DNA of 43,438 nucleotides from Planctomycetaceae bacterium (GTDB lineage Bacteria; Planctomycetota; Planctomycetia; Planctomycetales; Planctomycetaceae): NCBI GenBank assembly GCA_002724415.1, contig PBOU01000121.1, positions 31,395 to 74,832 of the forward strand, read 5' to 3'. Shown piece by piece: positions 8,647 to 18,176 of this stretch (position 1 is its first letter; each line of letters starts with the position of its first letter). The notes under the pieces were generated by a model. It saw only the letters and a program-made list of their open reading frames with translations, ran no database searches and was not told where the DNA came from. The position numbers and the translations under genes were made by a program.

Positions 8647-10074
8647 TCAGGCGATCACGTCTTCAATCACGCGACCGCCAAGGTTGGTCAGTCGAACGTC
8701 CAGGCCGCGATAATTGACCGCCAGGTGTTCATGGTCGAGCCCGAAGAGCCTCAGTAGCGTCGCCTGGAAATCGTTGACGTGGACGGGGTTCTCGGCCGGG
8801 GCCCAGCCGATGTCGTCGGTGGTGCCGTAGACAGTGCCGCCCTTGACACCTCCTCCAGCCATCCAGACGCTGAAGGCGTTCGGATGGTGGTCGCGCCCGT
8901 CTGTGCCCTGTCCCAGTGGTGTGCGGCCGAACTCGCTGGCCCAGACGACCAGTGTTTCGTCGAGCAGCCCGCGTTGCTTGAGGTCGTCGATGAGTGCCGC
9001 GATCGGCTGGTCGGCCATCCGGCAGTTCCAGTTCAGGTCGTAAGCCAGTTTGCCGTGTTGGTCCCACGAAGCGTGGACGACGTTGATGAAGCGGACTCCG
9101 CGCTCGGCAAGACGCCTGGCCAGCAGGCAGTTGACCGAGAACCGGTGATAGGTGTCCCCGGATTGCATCGCGGCTGTCGGTCGAGGCGTGGAGCGATTCA
9201 CCCCGTACGCCTCAAGCGTGTGTCGGGTTTCACCTGAAAGGTCTGTCAGTTCTGGAGCTGCTGATTGCATGCGGAAAGCCAGTTCGTACTGGGCGATCCG
9301 GCTGGCAATCTCGGGGTCTCGGACGTCTCGATAACGGATGGTGTTGAGTCGTCCCAGGGCATCAAGTGTCCGGCGTTGGCTGGCTCGAGTGATGCCCGGC
9401 GGGTTGGACAGGTACAGGATGGGGTCGCCCTGTCCACGGAATGGGACTCCCTGGTAAGTCGAAGGCAAGAAACCACTGGTCCAGTTTGAAGAACCGCCGC
9501 TGGCCCCACGGCCCGCCGCCAGGACGACGTAACCGGGCAAGTTGTCCGATTCGGTTCCCAACCCGTAGGTCAGCCAGGCTCCGATCGAAGGCCTGCCCAG
9601 TTCAGCCTTGCCACAACTGAGCAACAACTGGCCGGGGTGATGGTTGAATTGTTCGCCATGGACGGTCCGGATCAAGGCAATGTCATCGGCGCGGTTGCCG
9701 ATCTGCTTGATCATGTTCGAGTACTCGATCCCGCAGTCGCCCCGCTTGCTGAACTTGGCCGGTGAACCTTTCAGGACGGCCTTGTCTCGTTTGATGAATG
9801 CAAATTCGGTGGCCCCGAGAATCGAGTCGGGTATCTTCTGGCCGTCTCGGTTGTTGAGGATGGGCTTGGGGTCGAAGAGGTCGACGTGGCTGGGGCCACC
9901 GGCCATGAAAAAGAAGATGCAACGTTTCGCGGTGGGGGCGAAGTGCGGCGGAGTGATTGCCGCCGGCGAATCGCTGGAGAGCAACGAGGCCAGGGCGACG
10001 CCGCCGAGACCGCTGGCAGAACTGGCCAGAAATTCACGGCGCGTGGCGGCGAGTGTGTCGAAGGTGGAAGTCAT
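8647..10074 (-). CDS. DUF1501 domain-containing protein (TAT signal, alkaline-phosphatase-superfamily-like)
   Basis: TRREFLASSASGLGGVALA; CIFFFMAGGPSHVDLFDPKP; VVWASEFGRTPLGQGTDGRDHHPNAFSVWMAGGGVKGG. Confidence 0.95.
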   Translation of the reverse strand: MTSTFDTLAATRREFLASSASGLGGVALASLLSSDSPAAITPPHFAPTAKRCIFFFMAGGPSHVDLFDPKPILNNRDGQKIPDSILGATEFAFIKRDKAVLKGSPAKFSKRGDCGIEYSNMIKQIGNRADDIALIRTVHGEQFNHHPGQLLLSCGKAELGRPSIGAWLTYGLGTESDNLPGYVVLAAGRGASGGSSNWTSGFLPSTYQGVPFRGQGDPILYLSNPPGITRASQRRTLDALGRLNTIRYRDVRDPEIASRIAQYELAFRMQSAAPELTDLSGETRHTLEAYGVNRSTPRPTAAMQSGDTYHRFSVNCLLARRLAERGVRFINVVHASWDQHGKLAYDLNWNCRMADQPIAALIDDLKQRGLLDETLVVWASEFGRTPLGQGTDGRDHHPNAFSVWMAGGGVKGGTVYGTTDDIGWAPAENPVHVNDFQATLLRLFGLDHEHLAVNYRGLDVRLTNLGGRVIEDVIA

Positions 10075-10102
10075 GGCAATGGACTTGGTAACGGAGTGGC
10101 CT

Positions 10103-12619
10103 TCAGTCGCGTGTCAGAAATTCATCCAGGTTCAGCACGGTGCGTGCGACACCGATCCAGGCAGCCGTGCGGTTGAGTGGGGTGCCGGACGCGGTGAATG
10201 GTCCGACGACGTGACGGGCTTCCTCGGGATGAGTGGAAAACCACTCGGATTCGTCGTCGTGGAGTTGTTTGAGAACCTTCCGTTCGGCCTGCTCGAGTGG
10301 CCGCGAGAGTGCCGAGAGAGACAACTGGTGCAGTCGCTCGTCGATCGAGGACGCTGAGGTGGCCAGTCGGTGTCCGAGTGCCTGGGCACATTCGAAGAAC
10401 ACCGGATCATTGAGAGTGGTCAGTGCCTGGAGTGGTGTGTTGGACCGGTTGCGTTCGGCCAGGCAGACGTTGCTCTCGGGGCTGTCGAAGATCATCAGGC
10501 TGGGGTACGGGTTGGTTCGCTTGAAGAGGATATACATCCCGCGGCGGTAGCGTTCGGGGCGATTTGAGACGATCCAGCGGGTCTTGTACTTGTAGGCCAG
10601 ATCCTCGGTTCCCTCGGGCTTGGGAGGGTGGATGGTCGAACCTCCGACGCGCCTGTGAAGAAGGCCTGCGGCATCAAGAAACAGATCCCGGATGATCTCG
10701 CCTTCAACGCGATACCGACTCTGGCGAGCCAGCCAGAGGTTGTCGGGGTCGGTGGATGCGAGGCCGGGCCCAAGTGCCGAGGACTGGCGGTAGGTTGAGG
10801 AGGTGACGATTCGTTTGACGAGGGCCTTGCGGTCCCAGCCACTGTCGGTGAATTCGACGGCGAGCCAGTCGAGCAATTCCGGATGGGTTGGCGGCGTGCC
10901 CTGGCTGCCGAAGTCGTCGCGGGTGGACACCAGCCCACGTCCGAAAAGGTGGGCCCACGCATGATTGACGGCGACACGGGCCGCGAGTGGGTTGTTCCGG
11001 TCGACCAGCCAACGGGCGAGGTCAAGCCGGTCGGCCGTGGCGTTGCGCGGTTTCAGTGGCGGCAGGGCGGTGGGTGTGGCCGGTGTCACCGGTTGTCCCT
11101 TTTGCTTGAAGTCGCCGCGGACCAGCACGTGAGTTGTTCGGCGGTCCTTGGAGCGTTCGGCAATCGTCATCACGTATGGCTTGGGAAGGTGGCGTTTCTG
11201 GACACTGACCTGTGCCATGGCCTGGCTCGTGTCGTCCTGACGTCCGGCCAATGTTTTCCAGAACGCGGTCGCGGTGGCTCGCTGGTCCTCGTTGAAACTT
11301 CCGAAAGGCTGGCCAAGCAGTGCTCGGACTTGTGGGGTGACGTCGAGATGTGCGATCTGCCGGGCGATGGCGGTGGGCTTACCAGCCAGGGATTTTTGCC
11401 ACGAGCCGAGGTCCGCATGTTTTCTCATCGATGACAACGTCTTGCGACGATTCGTGAGTGCGGCCTGTAACTGTTTGACTCCATCGAGAGCAGCCTGGTA
11501 CCTGTTGCGATCGGCGTCGGATCCCTTGATGTCGATGTTCTTCTCGTCGACGTTGTTGAAGAACGCGTAAAATGCATAGAAGTCACGCTGGGGGATCGGG
11601 TCATATTTGTGAGAATGACATTGAGCGCAACCCAATGTCAGTCCCAACACCGAGGTGGCGGTGGTGTTGACCCGGTCGACCGTTTCACGGTTTCGGTAAT
11701 CCTCCTTGTTGATTCCCGACTCGTTGTTCTTGATGTTCATGCGGTGCAAGCCGGTGGCGATTTTGTGTTGCAGCGTGGAGCCGGGCAGGAGGTCGCCGGC
11801 GAGTTGCTCAATGATGAAGCGGTCGTATGGCTGGTTGCGGTTGATCGAATTGATCACCCAGTCGCGGTATCGCCAGGCGTTCGGCCGGACGTCGTCGCGT
11901 TCGTAGCCAAAGCTGTCGGCATATCGGGCCAAATCCAACCAGTGTCTTCCCCAGCGTTCACCGAAGTGGGGTGAGGCAAGCAGTTCATCAACGAGTTGCT
12001 CATAGCCCGTTTCCGACGGGTTGGCGACGAAGCGATTGATCTGGTGTTGTGAGGGCAGCAAACCGAGAAGGTCGAGCGAAAGTCGCCGGACGAGGGTGTG
12101 GGGAGAGGCGTCGGGCGAGAGGTGCAGTTTCTGTGTTTCGAGTCGCGCTGCGACAAAATGGTCAATAGGTGACCGGAGTGGTTGTTTGCCTTTGACGAGA
12201 GGCGGGCGAGAACGGCGTGGTGAGACGAGCGACCAGTGTTTCTCGTAACGCGCGCCCTGGGCGATCCAGGCTTGCAGGAGATCAATTTCTGCCTGGGTCA
12301 ATGCCGGGCCATCGTGGGGCATCCGTGTGTCGGGGTTGGTCGAACGGACTCGCCTCAAGAGTTGGCTTTGATCGGGGCGACCGGGCACGATCGCCGGCAT
12401 TCCCGAGTCTGTCTTGCCGGTGGCCCGGTCTCTCAGGTGCAGAGCCAAGCCGGACTCCTGATCGGCAGGTCCGTGACAGGCAAAACATCGTTTTGCCAGC
12501 AACGGCAGGATGTCGCGGCTAAAACGCACCGCCCTGGTGGGTGCATCGGCAGCCAGGCCACACGGGGCCAAGGAGGCGAGCACCAGGACAAACAGCGGTG
12601 GAATGTGTCTGTGAGTCAT
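10103..12619 (-). CDS. PSCyt1 (cytochrome c-like) / DUF1549 / DUF1553 domain-containing protein
   Basis: Start ATG at 12619 (MTHRHIPPLFVLVLASLAPCGLA). CFACHGP heme motif; DRFIIEQLAGDLLPG; LGCAQCHSHKYDPIPQRDFYAFYAFFNN; VAVNHAWAHLFGRGLV; TPLQALTTLNDPVFFE. Confidence 0.95.
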   Translation of the reverse strand: MTHRHIPPLFVLVLASLAPCGLAADAPTRAVRFSRDILPLLAKRCFACHGPADQESGLALHLRDRATGKTDSGMPAIVPGRPDQSQLLRRVRSTNPDTRMPHDGPALTQAEIDLLQAWIAQGARYEKHWSLVSPRRSRPPLVKGKQPLRSPIDHFVAARLETQKLHLSPDASPHTLVRRLSLDLLGLLPSQHQINRFVANPSETGYEQLVDELLASPHFGERWGRHWLDLARYADSFGYERDDVRPNAWRYRDWVINSINRNQPYDRFIIEQLAGDLLPGSTLQHKIATGLHRMNIKNNESGINKEDYRNRETVDRVNTTATSVLGLTLGCAQCHSHKYDPIPQRDFYAFYAFFNNVDEKNIDIKGSDADRNRYQAALDGVKQLQAALTNRRKTLSSMRKHADLGSWQKSLAGKPTAIARQIAHLDVTPQVRALLGQPFGSFNEDQRATATAFWKTLAGRQDDTSQAMAQVSVQKRHLPKPYVMTIAERSKDRRTTHVLVRGDFKQKGQPVTPATPTALPPLKPRNATADRLDLARWLVDRNNPLAARVAVNHAWAHLFGRGLVSTRDDFGSQGTPPTHPELLDWLAVEFTDSGWDRKALVKRIVTSSTYRQSSALGPGLASTDPDNLWLARQSRYRVEGEIIRDLFLDAAGLLHRRVGGSTIHPPKPEGTEDLAYKYKTRWIVSNRPERYRRGMYILFKRTNPYPSLMIFDSPESNVCLAERNRSNTPLQALTTLNDPVFFECAQALGHRLATSASSIDERLHQLSLSALSRPLEQAERKVLKQLHDDESEWFSTHPEEARHVVGPFTASGTPLNRTAAWIGVARTVLNLDEFLTRD

Positions 12620-13623
12620 CGTTTGACGGCAGGTGTGGTCAACTTGTGTTGTTTCAGCCAATCAACAAACGCAAATCGCCACTTGTTGATTGGTGTACCG
12701 AGATCCCGGACTCCATACCCGTGCCCTCCTTTATCGCGAATGAACGTGGTGCAGGATACCCCGGCTTTGCGGCAGGCGGTTGCGAACAGCAGCGTGTTGT
12801 CTACCAGGACCCCCCGGTCGTCACGGGCATGGGCAAGAAAACTTGGTGGGGTGCGTCGGGTCACATTCAAGTCGCACGAGTGGTCTGCAAGCTGCTTGGC
12901 GGTTGGGACTTTGCCGAACAGGAGTTGTTGGTAGTGGGAGCCGGCCACCTCGGTCTTCATCGTCAACAGGGGGTAGGCTGCCGCAAAAAAATCGGGGCGG
13001 GTTGGGTGTCGCATCACCGGATCGGATTGCCGAGGGTTTCCCGGTTCGTGGCGGGTGGCGGCCGATCCGGCGAGAATGCCGCCGGCAGAAAAACCGAACA
13101 CGCCGACCTTGTTCGGGTCGATCTGCCATTCTTTGGCCCGCGCTCGGACCATACGGATCGCCCGTCGAACATCAGCTTCCATGGGACCCATCCCGTAGAA
13201 GTGTCCGGTCGTTCGGGCTGTCCGGAATTTTAACACGACACCAACAATCCCGTGTGGGGCTAGGAAACGGGCCAGGTCGTTCCCCTCCTTGTCTATTACG
13301 ATTCGTGTCAATCCTCCCCCCGGGCAAATGACCAGGGCGGCCAGTGGCCTGGAAGGGCGTTGGTCGGGCTGATGGATTGTCAGCGTTGGACGATGCACGT
13401 CGTGGATGCTGCGATCGACGACACGTTTGCCGTCACCTCGCTCGACGACTTTTTCCGTCTCGGTGATTCCGGCCGACCCGGGTGGAACCCCGGGCCACAG
13501 CGGAACAATCTTGACCCCGGCCGACACCGGGTACGGCGCGCAACAAGCGGCTAGAACCACCGCGACAAACGGACGAGAGCAATGCACCGGAAAGACTCCA
13601 GGAAAATTGTGTCTCTCCATCAT
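12616..13623 (-). CDS. Secreted alpha/beta hydrolase (xylan-esterase / BD-FAE-like)
   Basis: Start at MERHNFPGVF preferred. VICPGGGLTRIVIDKEGNDLARFL; GFSAGGILAGS nucleophile elbow; ARDDRGVLVDN; GGHGYGV catalytic His. Stop overlaps the downstream ATG (ATGA). Confidence 0.85.
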   Translation of the reverse strand: MMERHNFPGVFPVHCSRPFVAVVLAACCAPYPVSAGVKIVPLWPGVPPGSAGITETEKVVERGDGKRVVDRSIHDVHRPTLTIHQPDQRPSRPLAALVICPGGGLTRIVIDKEGNDLARFLAPHGIVGVVLKFRTARTTGHFYGMGPMEADVRRAIRMVRARAKEWQIDPNKVGVFGFSAGGILAGSAATRHEPGNPRQSDPVMRHPTRPDFFAAAYPLLTMKTEVAGSHYQQLLFGKVPTAKQLADHSCDLNVTRRTPPSFLAHARDDRGVLVDNTLLFATACRKAGVSCTTFIRDKGGHGYGVRDLGTPINKWRFAFVDWLKQHKLTTPAVKR

Positions 13624-13733
13624 GATCTTCCCAGGGGGCCAGTCCAAGTCGATGACGAAACGTGGTGGGGGCCCGCTGCGTTGTGAGGCCGGTCGCGAGC
13701 GGGATATGATCGGGCGATGTCAGGGGAATCCCG

Positions 13734-15047
13734 ATGAGTTCGCGGCCGGAGAGAGTGATGAGCATGAGACGACGAGAGTTTCTGGTGACCGCCGGCGCCG
13801 GAGTTGTGGCGGCTCCACAACTCGTTTCGGCGACGGTTCGCGGAGCCAATGAACGGCTCAATATCGGGGCAATTGGAGTTGGAGGACGTGGCGCCAGTGA
13901 CCTTGCGGCTGTGGCGGGTGAGAACATCGTTGCACTGTGCGATGTGGATGCGGACCGACTGGGAGTGGCGGCCAAGAAGCATCCGAAGGCCGAGACGTAT
14001 TCGGACTATCGGATGCTGTTGGATCGCAAGGACCTGGACGCGGTGGTCGTGGCGACTCCCGATCATCACCACGCGGTTGCCACGATGCGTGCGTTGCGTC
14101 GAGGGTTGCACGTGTATTGTGAAAAGCCGCTGACTCACACGGTGCACGAGGCACGGTTGTTGGCCAAGGAAGCAGCCCGGCAAAAGGTTGCTACCCAGAT
14201 GGGGACACAGAATCACGAACATCCCGGTTACCTTCGGCTGGTGGAATTGCTTGAGACCGACGCGGTGGGGCCGATTCGCGAAGCTCATATCATCACGGAC
14301 CGGCCCGGGCGGTTTTGGCCACAGGGAGTGGCATTGCCGTCGGATCGGCCGAAGATCCCTTCCAACCTGGCCTGGGATCTGTGGCTGGGGCCCGCAGCCC
14401 GACGGGAGTATCACCCGGCCTTTGTGCCGTTCCGTTGGCGAGGCTGGTGGGATTTCGGTTGCGGTGCTATCGGCGACATGGCGATTCACTTGATGGACCC
14501 GGCATTCTGGGGCCTGAAACTGGGGGGGAAAGTTCGCGTCTCCTCGATGGGACCTCGGCCGAATGCACACAGTGGCCCGACCTGGATGATCACGAAATTC
14601 GAATTTGGGCAACGCGGCAAGCGGCCTCCGGTGGATGTGTTCTGGTACGAGGGGGTTGCAAAACCGCCTGGGCCGATCGCCGCGGAGTTGCCGATGAACG
14701 GGTCGTTGTTCATTGGAGACAAGGGGCGAATTGCGATTGAACACGGCCAGTTGCCACAACTGTTGCCGGTGGAACGGTTCAAGGATTTTCAGTCTCCCAA
14801 GCCGTATCTGCCCGACTCACCGGGGCATCATCAGCAGTGGATCAATGCCTGCAAAACTGGAAGCCCGACGGGAAGCCATTTTGGTTACGCCGGTCCATTC
14901 ACTGAAATCGTATTGCTGGGTAACGTGGCCTATCGGGTGGGAGAGACGATCGAATATGACCCGAAGAAGGTGAAGGTCACCAACAACAAGGCGGCCAATG
15001 GCCTGCTGGGCAAGGACTACCGCAAGGGGTGGGAGTTGTCGGAATGA
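13734..15047 (+). CDS. Gfo/Idh/MocA family oxidoreductase, TAT signal
   Basis: MRRREFLVTAGAGVVAAPQ; IGAIGVGGRGASDL; VYCEKPLTHTVHEARLL. Confidence 0.92.
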   Translation: MSSRPERVMSMRRREFLVTAGAGVVAAPQLVSATVRGANERLNIGAIGVGGRGASDLAAVAGENIVALCDVDADRLGVAAKKHPKAETYSDYRMLLDRKDLDAVVVATPDHHHAVATMRALRRGLHVYCEKPLTHTVHEARLLAKEAARQKVATQMGTQNHEHPGYLRLVELLETDAVGPIREAHIITDRPGRFWPQGVALPSDRPKIPSNLAWDLWLGPAARREYHPAFVPFRWRGWWDFGCGAIGDMAIHLMDPAFWGLKLGGKVRVSSMGPRPNAHSGPTWMITKFEFGQRGKRPPVDVFWYEGVAKPPGPIAAELPMNGSLFIGDKGRIAIEHGQLPQLLPVERFKDFQSPKPYLPDSPGHHQQWINACKTGSPTGSHFGYAGPFTEIVLLGNVAYRVGETIEYDPKKVKVTNNKAANGLLGKDYRKGWELSE

Positions 15048-16003
15048 CACACCACTTGTCACGGCGGCGTTTTCTCTCGGCCACTGGCGGCCTGGTTGTG
15101 GCCGGTTCATCTTCCGTCTTGGCGTCCGACAAGGAACGCCTTGACGTTGTTGACTGTCACACACACTTCTACGATCCGACCCGTCCCGGGGGGATCCCGT
15201 GGCCACGAAAAGGGTCGTCATTGTTTCGTACGGTTTTGCCCAAGCACTTGCGCGCGTTGGAGCACGCGCGGAAGGTGACCGGGACAGTGATCATCGAAGC
15301 CAGCAACCGGTTGGAAGACAACCAGTGGCTGCTGGATATCGCCAAGGACGATCCTTTTGTTCTTGGCGTTGTCGGTCATCTGGATCCAGGAAAACCGGGG
15401 TTCGCGAAACACGTCAAACGGTTCGCTCGCAATCGGCTGTTTCGTGGAATTCGAGTTGGCGAGGGGCTGGTGGCGAATCGCTTGAAAACGGATTCGCTGG
15501 GCGTATTCAAGGTGCTTCAAGACCACGACCTTGGCCTTGATGTGAACGGGGGGCCGGTGACCCCGTTGGTGGTCAGCCGGCTGGCGGCGCGGATGCCTGG
15601 CTTGCGATTGTTGCAAAACCATATGGGCAACGTGGCGATCACGAAGGCTCGGCCGCCCAGGGACTGGGTGGCAAACATTCGCGCGGCGTCCCGTCACAAG
15701 AACGTGTTTTGCAAGGTTTCGGCGATGGTCGAGGGGGCGTCGCGAGGTGGTGGCAAGGCTCCGACCGACGTGGCGTTCTACAAACCTTATCTCGACGTTG
15801 TCTGGGATGCGTTTGGTGACGACCGCCTGATTTATGGCAGTGACTGGCCGGTTTCCGAGCGGGCGGCCAGCTACAAGGAGCAGCAGCAGATCGTGCTGGA
15901 CTACGTGAGCGATCGAGGTGCGACGGCCTTACAGCAGTTCTTTTCTCTCAATTCAAAACGGGCGTACAGGTGGAGAGAACGTGAGGGCAGGATCAGGTCA
16001 TGA
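15044..16003 (+). CDS. Amidohydrolase (amidohydrolase_2 / COG3618-like TIM barrel), TAT signal
   Basis: MTHHLSRRRFLSATGGLVVAGS; DVVDCHTHFYDPTRPGGIPWP; IYGSDWPVS; ATG overlaps the upstream TGA. Confidence 0.9.
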   Translation: MTHHLSRRRFLSATGGLVVAGSSSVLASDKERLDVVDCHTHFYDPTRPGGIPWPRKGSSLFRTVLPKHLRALEHARKVTGTVIIEASNRLEDNQWLLDIAKDDPFVLGVVGHLDPGKPGFAKHVKRFARNRLFRGIRVGEGLVANRLKTDSLGVFKVLQDHDLGLDVNGGPVTPLVVSRLAARMPGLRLLQNHMGNVAITKARPPRDWVANIRAASRHKNVFCKVSAMVEGASRGGGKAPTDVAFYKPYLDVVWDAFGDDRLIYGSDWPVSERAASYKEQQQIVLDYVSDRGATALQQFFSLNSKRAYRWREREGRIRS

Positions 16004-17313
16004 CACGATCTGTGTGCGTGGCGTGGTCGTTGGTGGCCTGCGGATGGTTGGTGGCTGCGGAACCGGCCAGCGAACCGTCGCGGCTGAAAGGGTATGTCGG
16101 TGGCCCGTACAAATTGCTGGTGAGAGACTTCACCGGTGACGGGCGGTCCGACGTACTGGTTGGATACCGAAACCTCGGCGCGTTGCACCTGGCCGTGGGG
16201 GATGGGCAGGGAGGACTTTCGGGACGGACCGGTGGCGTGTTGATGAACCTGGCGGGCCGAGAGCATGGCCAGGCTATTGATTCAAAATGCTGGTCGGCTC
16301 CTCATGTCCACAACCTGCATGCAGCCGACATCAATGCGGATGGGCGATTGGATGTCGTGGTTGGTCTCGGGGGCCTGTCCACGGTGAAGGACGGCCGCGT
16401 GGTGGTGGCTCTTGGAGGCCGGGGCGGGCATTTTCGCGTCGTGGTTGAATACCTGGTGCCCAGCGAAGCCAAGGGAGTGCGTTTTGCGGACCTGGACCGG
16501 GATGGCCAGATGGACCTGCTCTACACGGCTCGTGGCTCCGGTTACAAAGATGATCTCACCGTGGGAGAACTGCACATCCGGCCGGGACAGGGTGGGGGGC
16601 GTTTCGGCAACGCGGTCGTGTTGCCAGCCGGCCGGTCGGCCTATGCGATCGATACCGGGGACCTGGATGAAGACGGGTTCCTCGACGTCGTGATACCCAA
16701 CGAACACGATGATTGTGCCACGTATTGGCTGAATCCGGGGCGGGGTTGCTTTTCGCCTGTGGGTACGGAAACGGATCGCCGCTGGTCGGTGCAGGTGTTG
16801 CGGGCAACCCCGATTCCAGGGAAACGCTCGCACGCGGTGAACGATGCGCGAATCGCCGACATCAATGGCGACGGACACCTGGACGTGGTGACGGCCAATC
16901 TCGGCACGTCGACGATCTCGATATTCAACGGCCGTGGCGATGGAAACTTTGGAGCGGATCGTCAACTGGACGCCGGAAAGAACGGCGCCTTCCTCGGGTT
17001 GGGTGATCTTGATGGTGACAAGGATGTTGACCTGGTGATCACGCACTGGACCGAGGCGTTTGTCTCGGTGTTTTTGAATCGTGGGAATGGTTCGTTTGTG
17101 CCGCGGGTGGATCTGCCCAGTGGCCTGGGCAGTTATGGTGTTGAGGTCGCGGACCTGGATCGTGACGGACACCTTGACCTGGTGTCGGCCAATTACCGCG
17201 ACAATTCGATTTCGATCTTGCGGGGCCGAGGTGACGGCACATTTGCTCCAACCGTGACTCTGCCACGCGGCCTCAAGGTGACTGGCGGGCGACTGGTACC
17301 CTATACGCCCTGA
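16000..17313 (+). CDS. FG-GAP/VCBS repeat-containing secreted protein (predicted beta-propeller)
   Basis: Signal peptide; seven DxDxDGxxD-type repeats (DFTGDGRSDVL, DINADGRLDVV, DLDRDGQMDLL, DLDEDGFLDVV, DINGDGHLDVV, DLDGDKDVDLV, DLDRDGHLDLV). Confidence 0.9.
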   Translation: MTRSVCVAWSLVACGWLVAAEPASEPSRLKGYVGGPYKLLVRDFTGDGRSDVLVGYRNLGALHLAVGDGQGGLSGRTGGVLMNLAGREHGQAIDSKCWSAPHVHNLHAADINADGRLDVVVGLGGLSTVKDGRVVVALGGRGGHFRVVVEYLVPSEAKGVRFADLDRDGQMDLLYTARGSGYKDDLTVGELHIRPGQGGGRFGNAVVLPAGRSAYAIDTGDLDEDGFLDVVIPNEHDDCATYWLNPGRGCFSPVGTETDRRWSVQVLRATPIPGKRSHAVNDARIADINGDGHLDVVTANLGTSTISIFNGRGDGNFGADRQLDAGKNGAFLGLGDLDGDKDVDLVITHWTEAFVSVFLNRGNGSFVPRVDLPSGLGSYGVEVADLDRDGHLDLVSANYRDNSISILRGRGDGTFAPTVTLPRGLKVTGGRLVPYTP

Positions 17314-18100
17314 GCGGCCGTACGGCGAGTTCCTTCCCCAGAAAACCCAGCAGGGCCGGGACAAGTTCCGGGGCCAGCGGTAGTTCCGGGTTGGGATAAC
17401 TGGGCAATTGTTCGGCGTCGGTTGCGATGTGGCGGAGAACGTGATTCATATCCTCAATCACGACCATCGCCGCCGCGGGCTGCGCTGCTTTCAGGATCCT
17501 GGGGTCGGTGTGGTGGACTTGGCGATGATGGTTTTGGGGTCGTGCTGCATCCAGGAAATCAGGAACGGTTGAACCGATGGACGGAACAGGGTGACCAGGC
17601 TGGGAGGAATCTTGTCCACGGTTTGTCCGGTTGCCAACTGCTTGATGATCGCGAGGGACTGGTCCCTCGTCTCGGGCATGGTCGCCAAACGTTCGGTCAA
17701 TTGGAGTTTCATCACCTTGTCGATCGATTGACCGGCTCCGGCTATCGACACAACGGCAGCCACCTTGGTGGTTTGTGCGGTGAGCAGGCCAACGAGAGAT
17801 CCCTGGCTGTGACCGATGAGTCCCACTCGGGTGATCTTCTCGTGATTCCGCATCAGGCCGAGCCACCCCCGGGGCGTCGGTGATCATGGAGTTGAACCGG
17901 AAGTCACTCTCTTTGTCCGGGAGAAACCTGCTCCGGCCGCTACCCCGCTTGTCGAATCGCAGGACGGCGATTCCATGACCGGCCAATTTATTGGCCAAAA
18001 ATTTGATGCAATCGGACGGTAAGGACGCCTGGTTTCCGTCGCGATCGTTTGGTCCGGAGCCTGGAATGATCAGCACGGCAGGGAACGGGCCATCACCACT
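17273..18100 (-). pseudogene. Alpha/beta hydrolase (YqkD/COG1073-like) remnant with two frame changes
   Basis: N- and C-terminal parts in one frame (ORF 17273..18076: GPFPAVLIIPGSGPNDRDGN ... AAQPAAAMVVIEDMNHVL). Middle part with GHSQGS is in another frame (ORF 17491..17853). 5' boundary uncertain. Confidence 0.8.
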
Positions 18101-18176
18101 GGACCAGGGGGAGCAGCGGGGACGTGGCGGGAGTGCCTTGTAGTGGCATGGGAAGGGGCCAAAAACTGCCGGGATA

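Noticed and set aside
13620-14759. 379-aa - strand ORF
   Set aside because: Antisense to a clear Gfo/Idh/MocA gene; His/Arg/Pro-rich shadow translation.
17273-17313. Overlap of convergent FG-GAP gene and hydrolase ORF as an antisense regulatory overlap
   Set aside because: The hydrolase is probably a pseudogene, so the 41-nt overlap is more simply explained by decay of its 3' end or gene packing.
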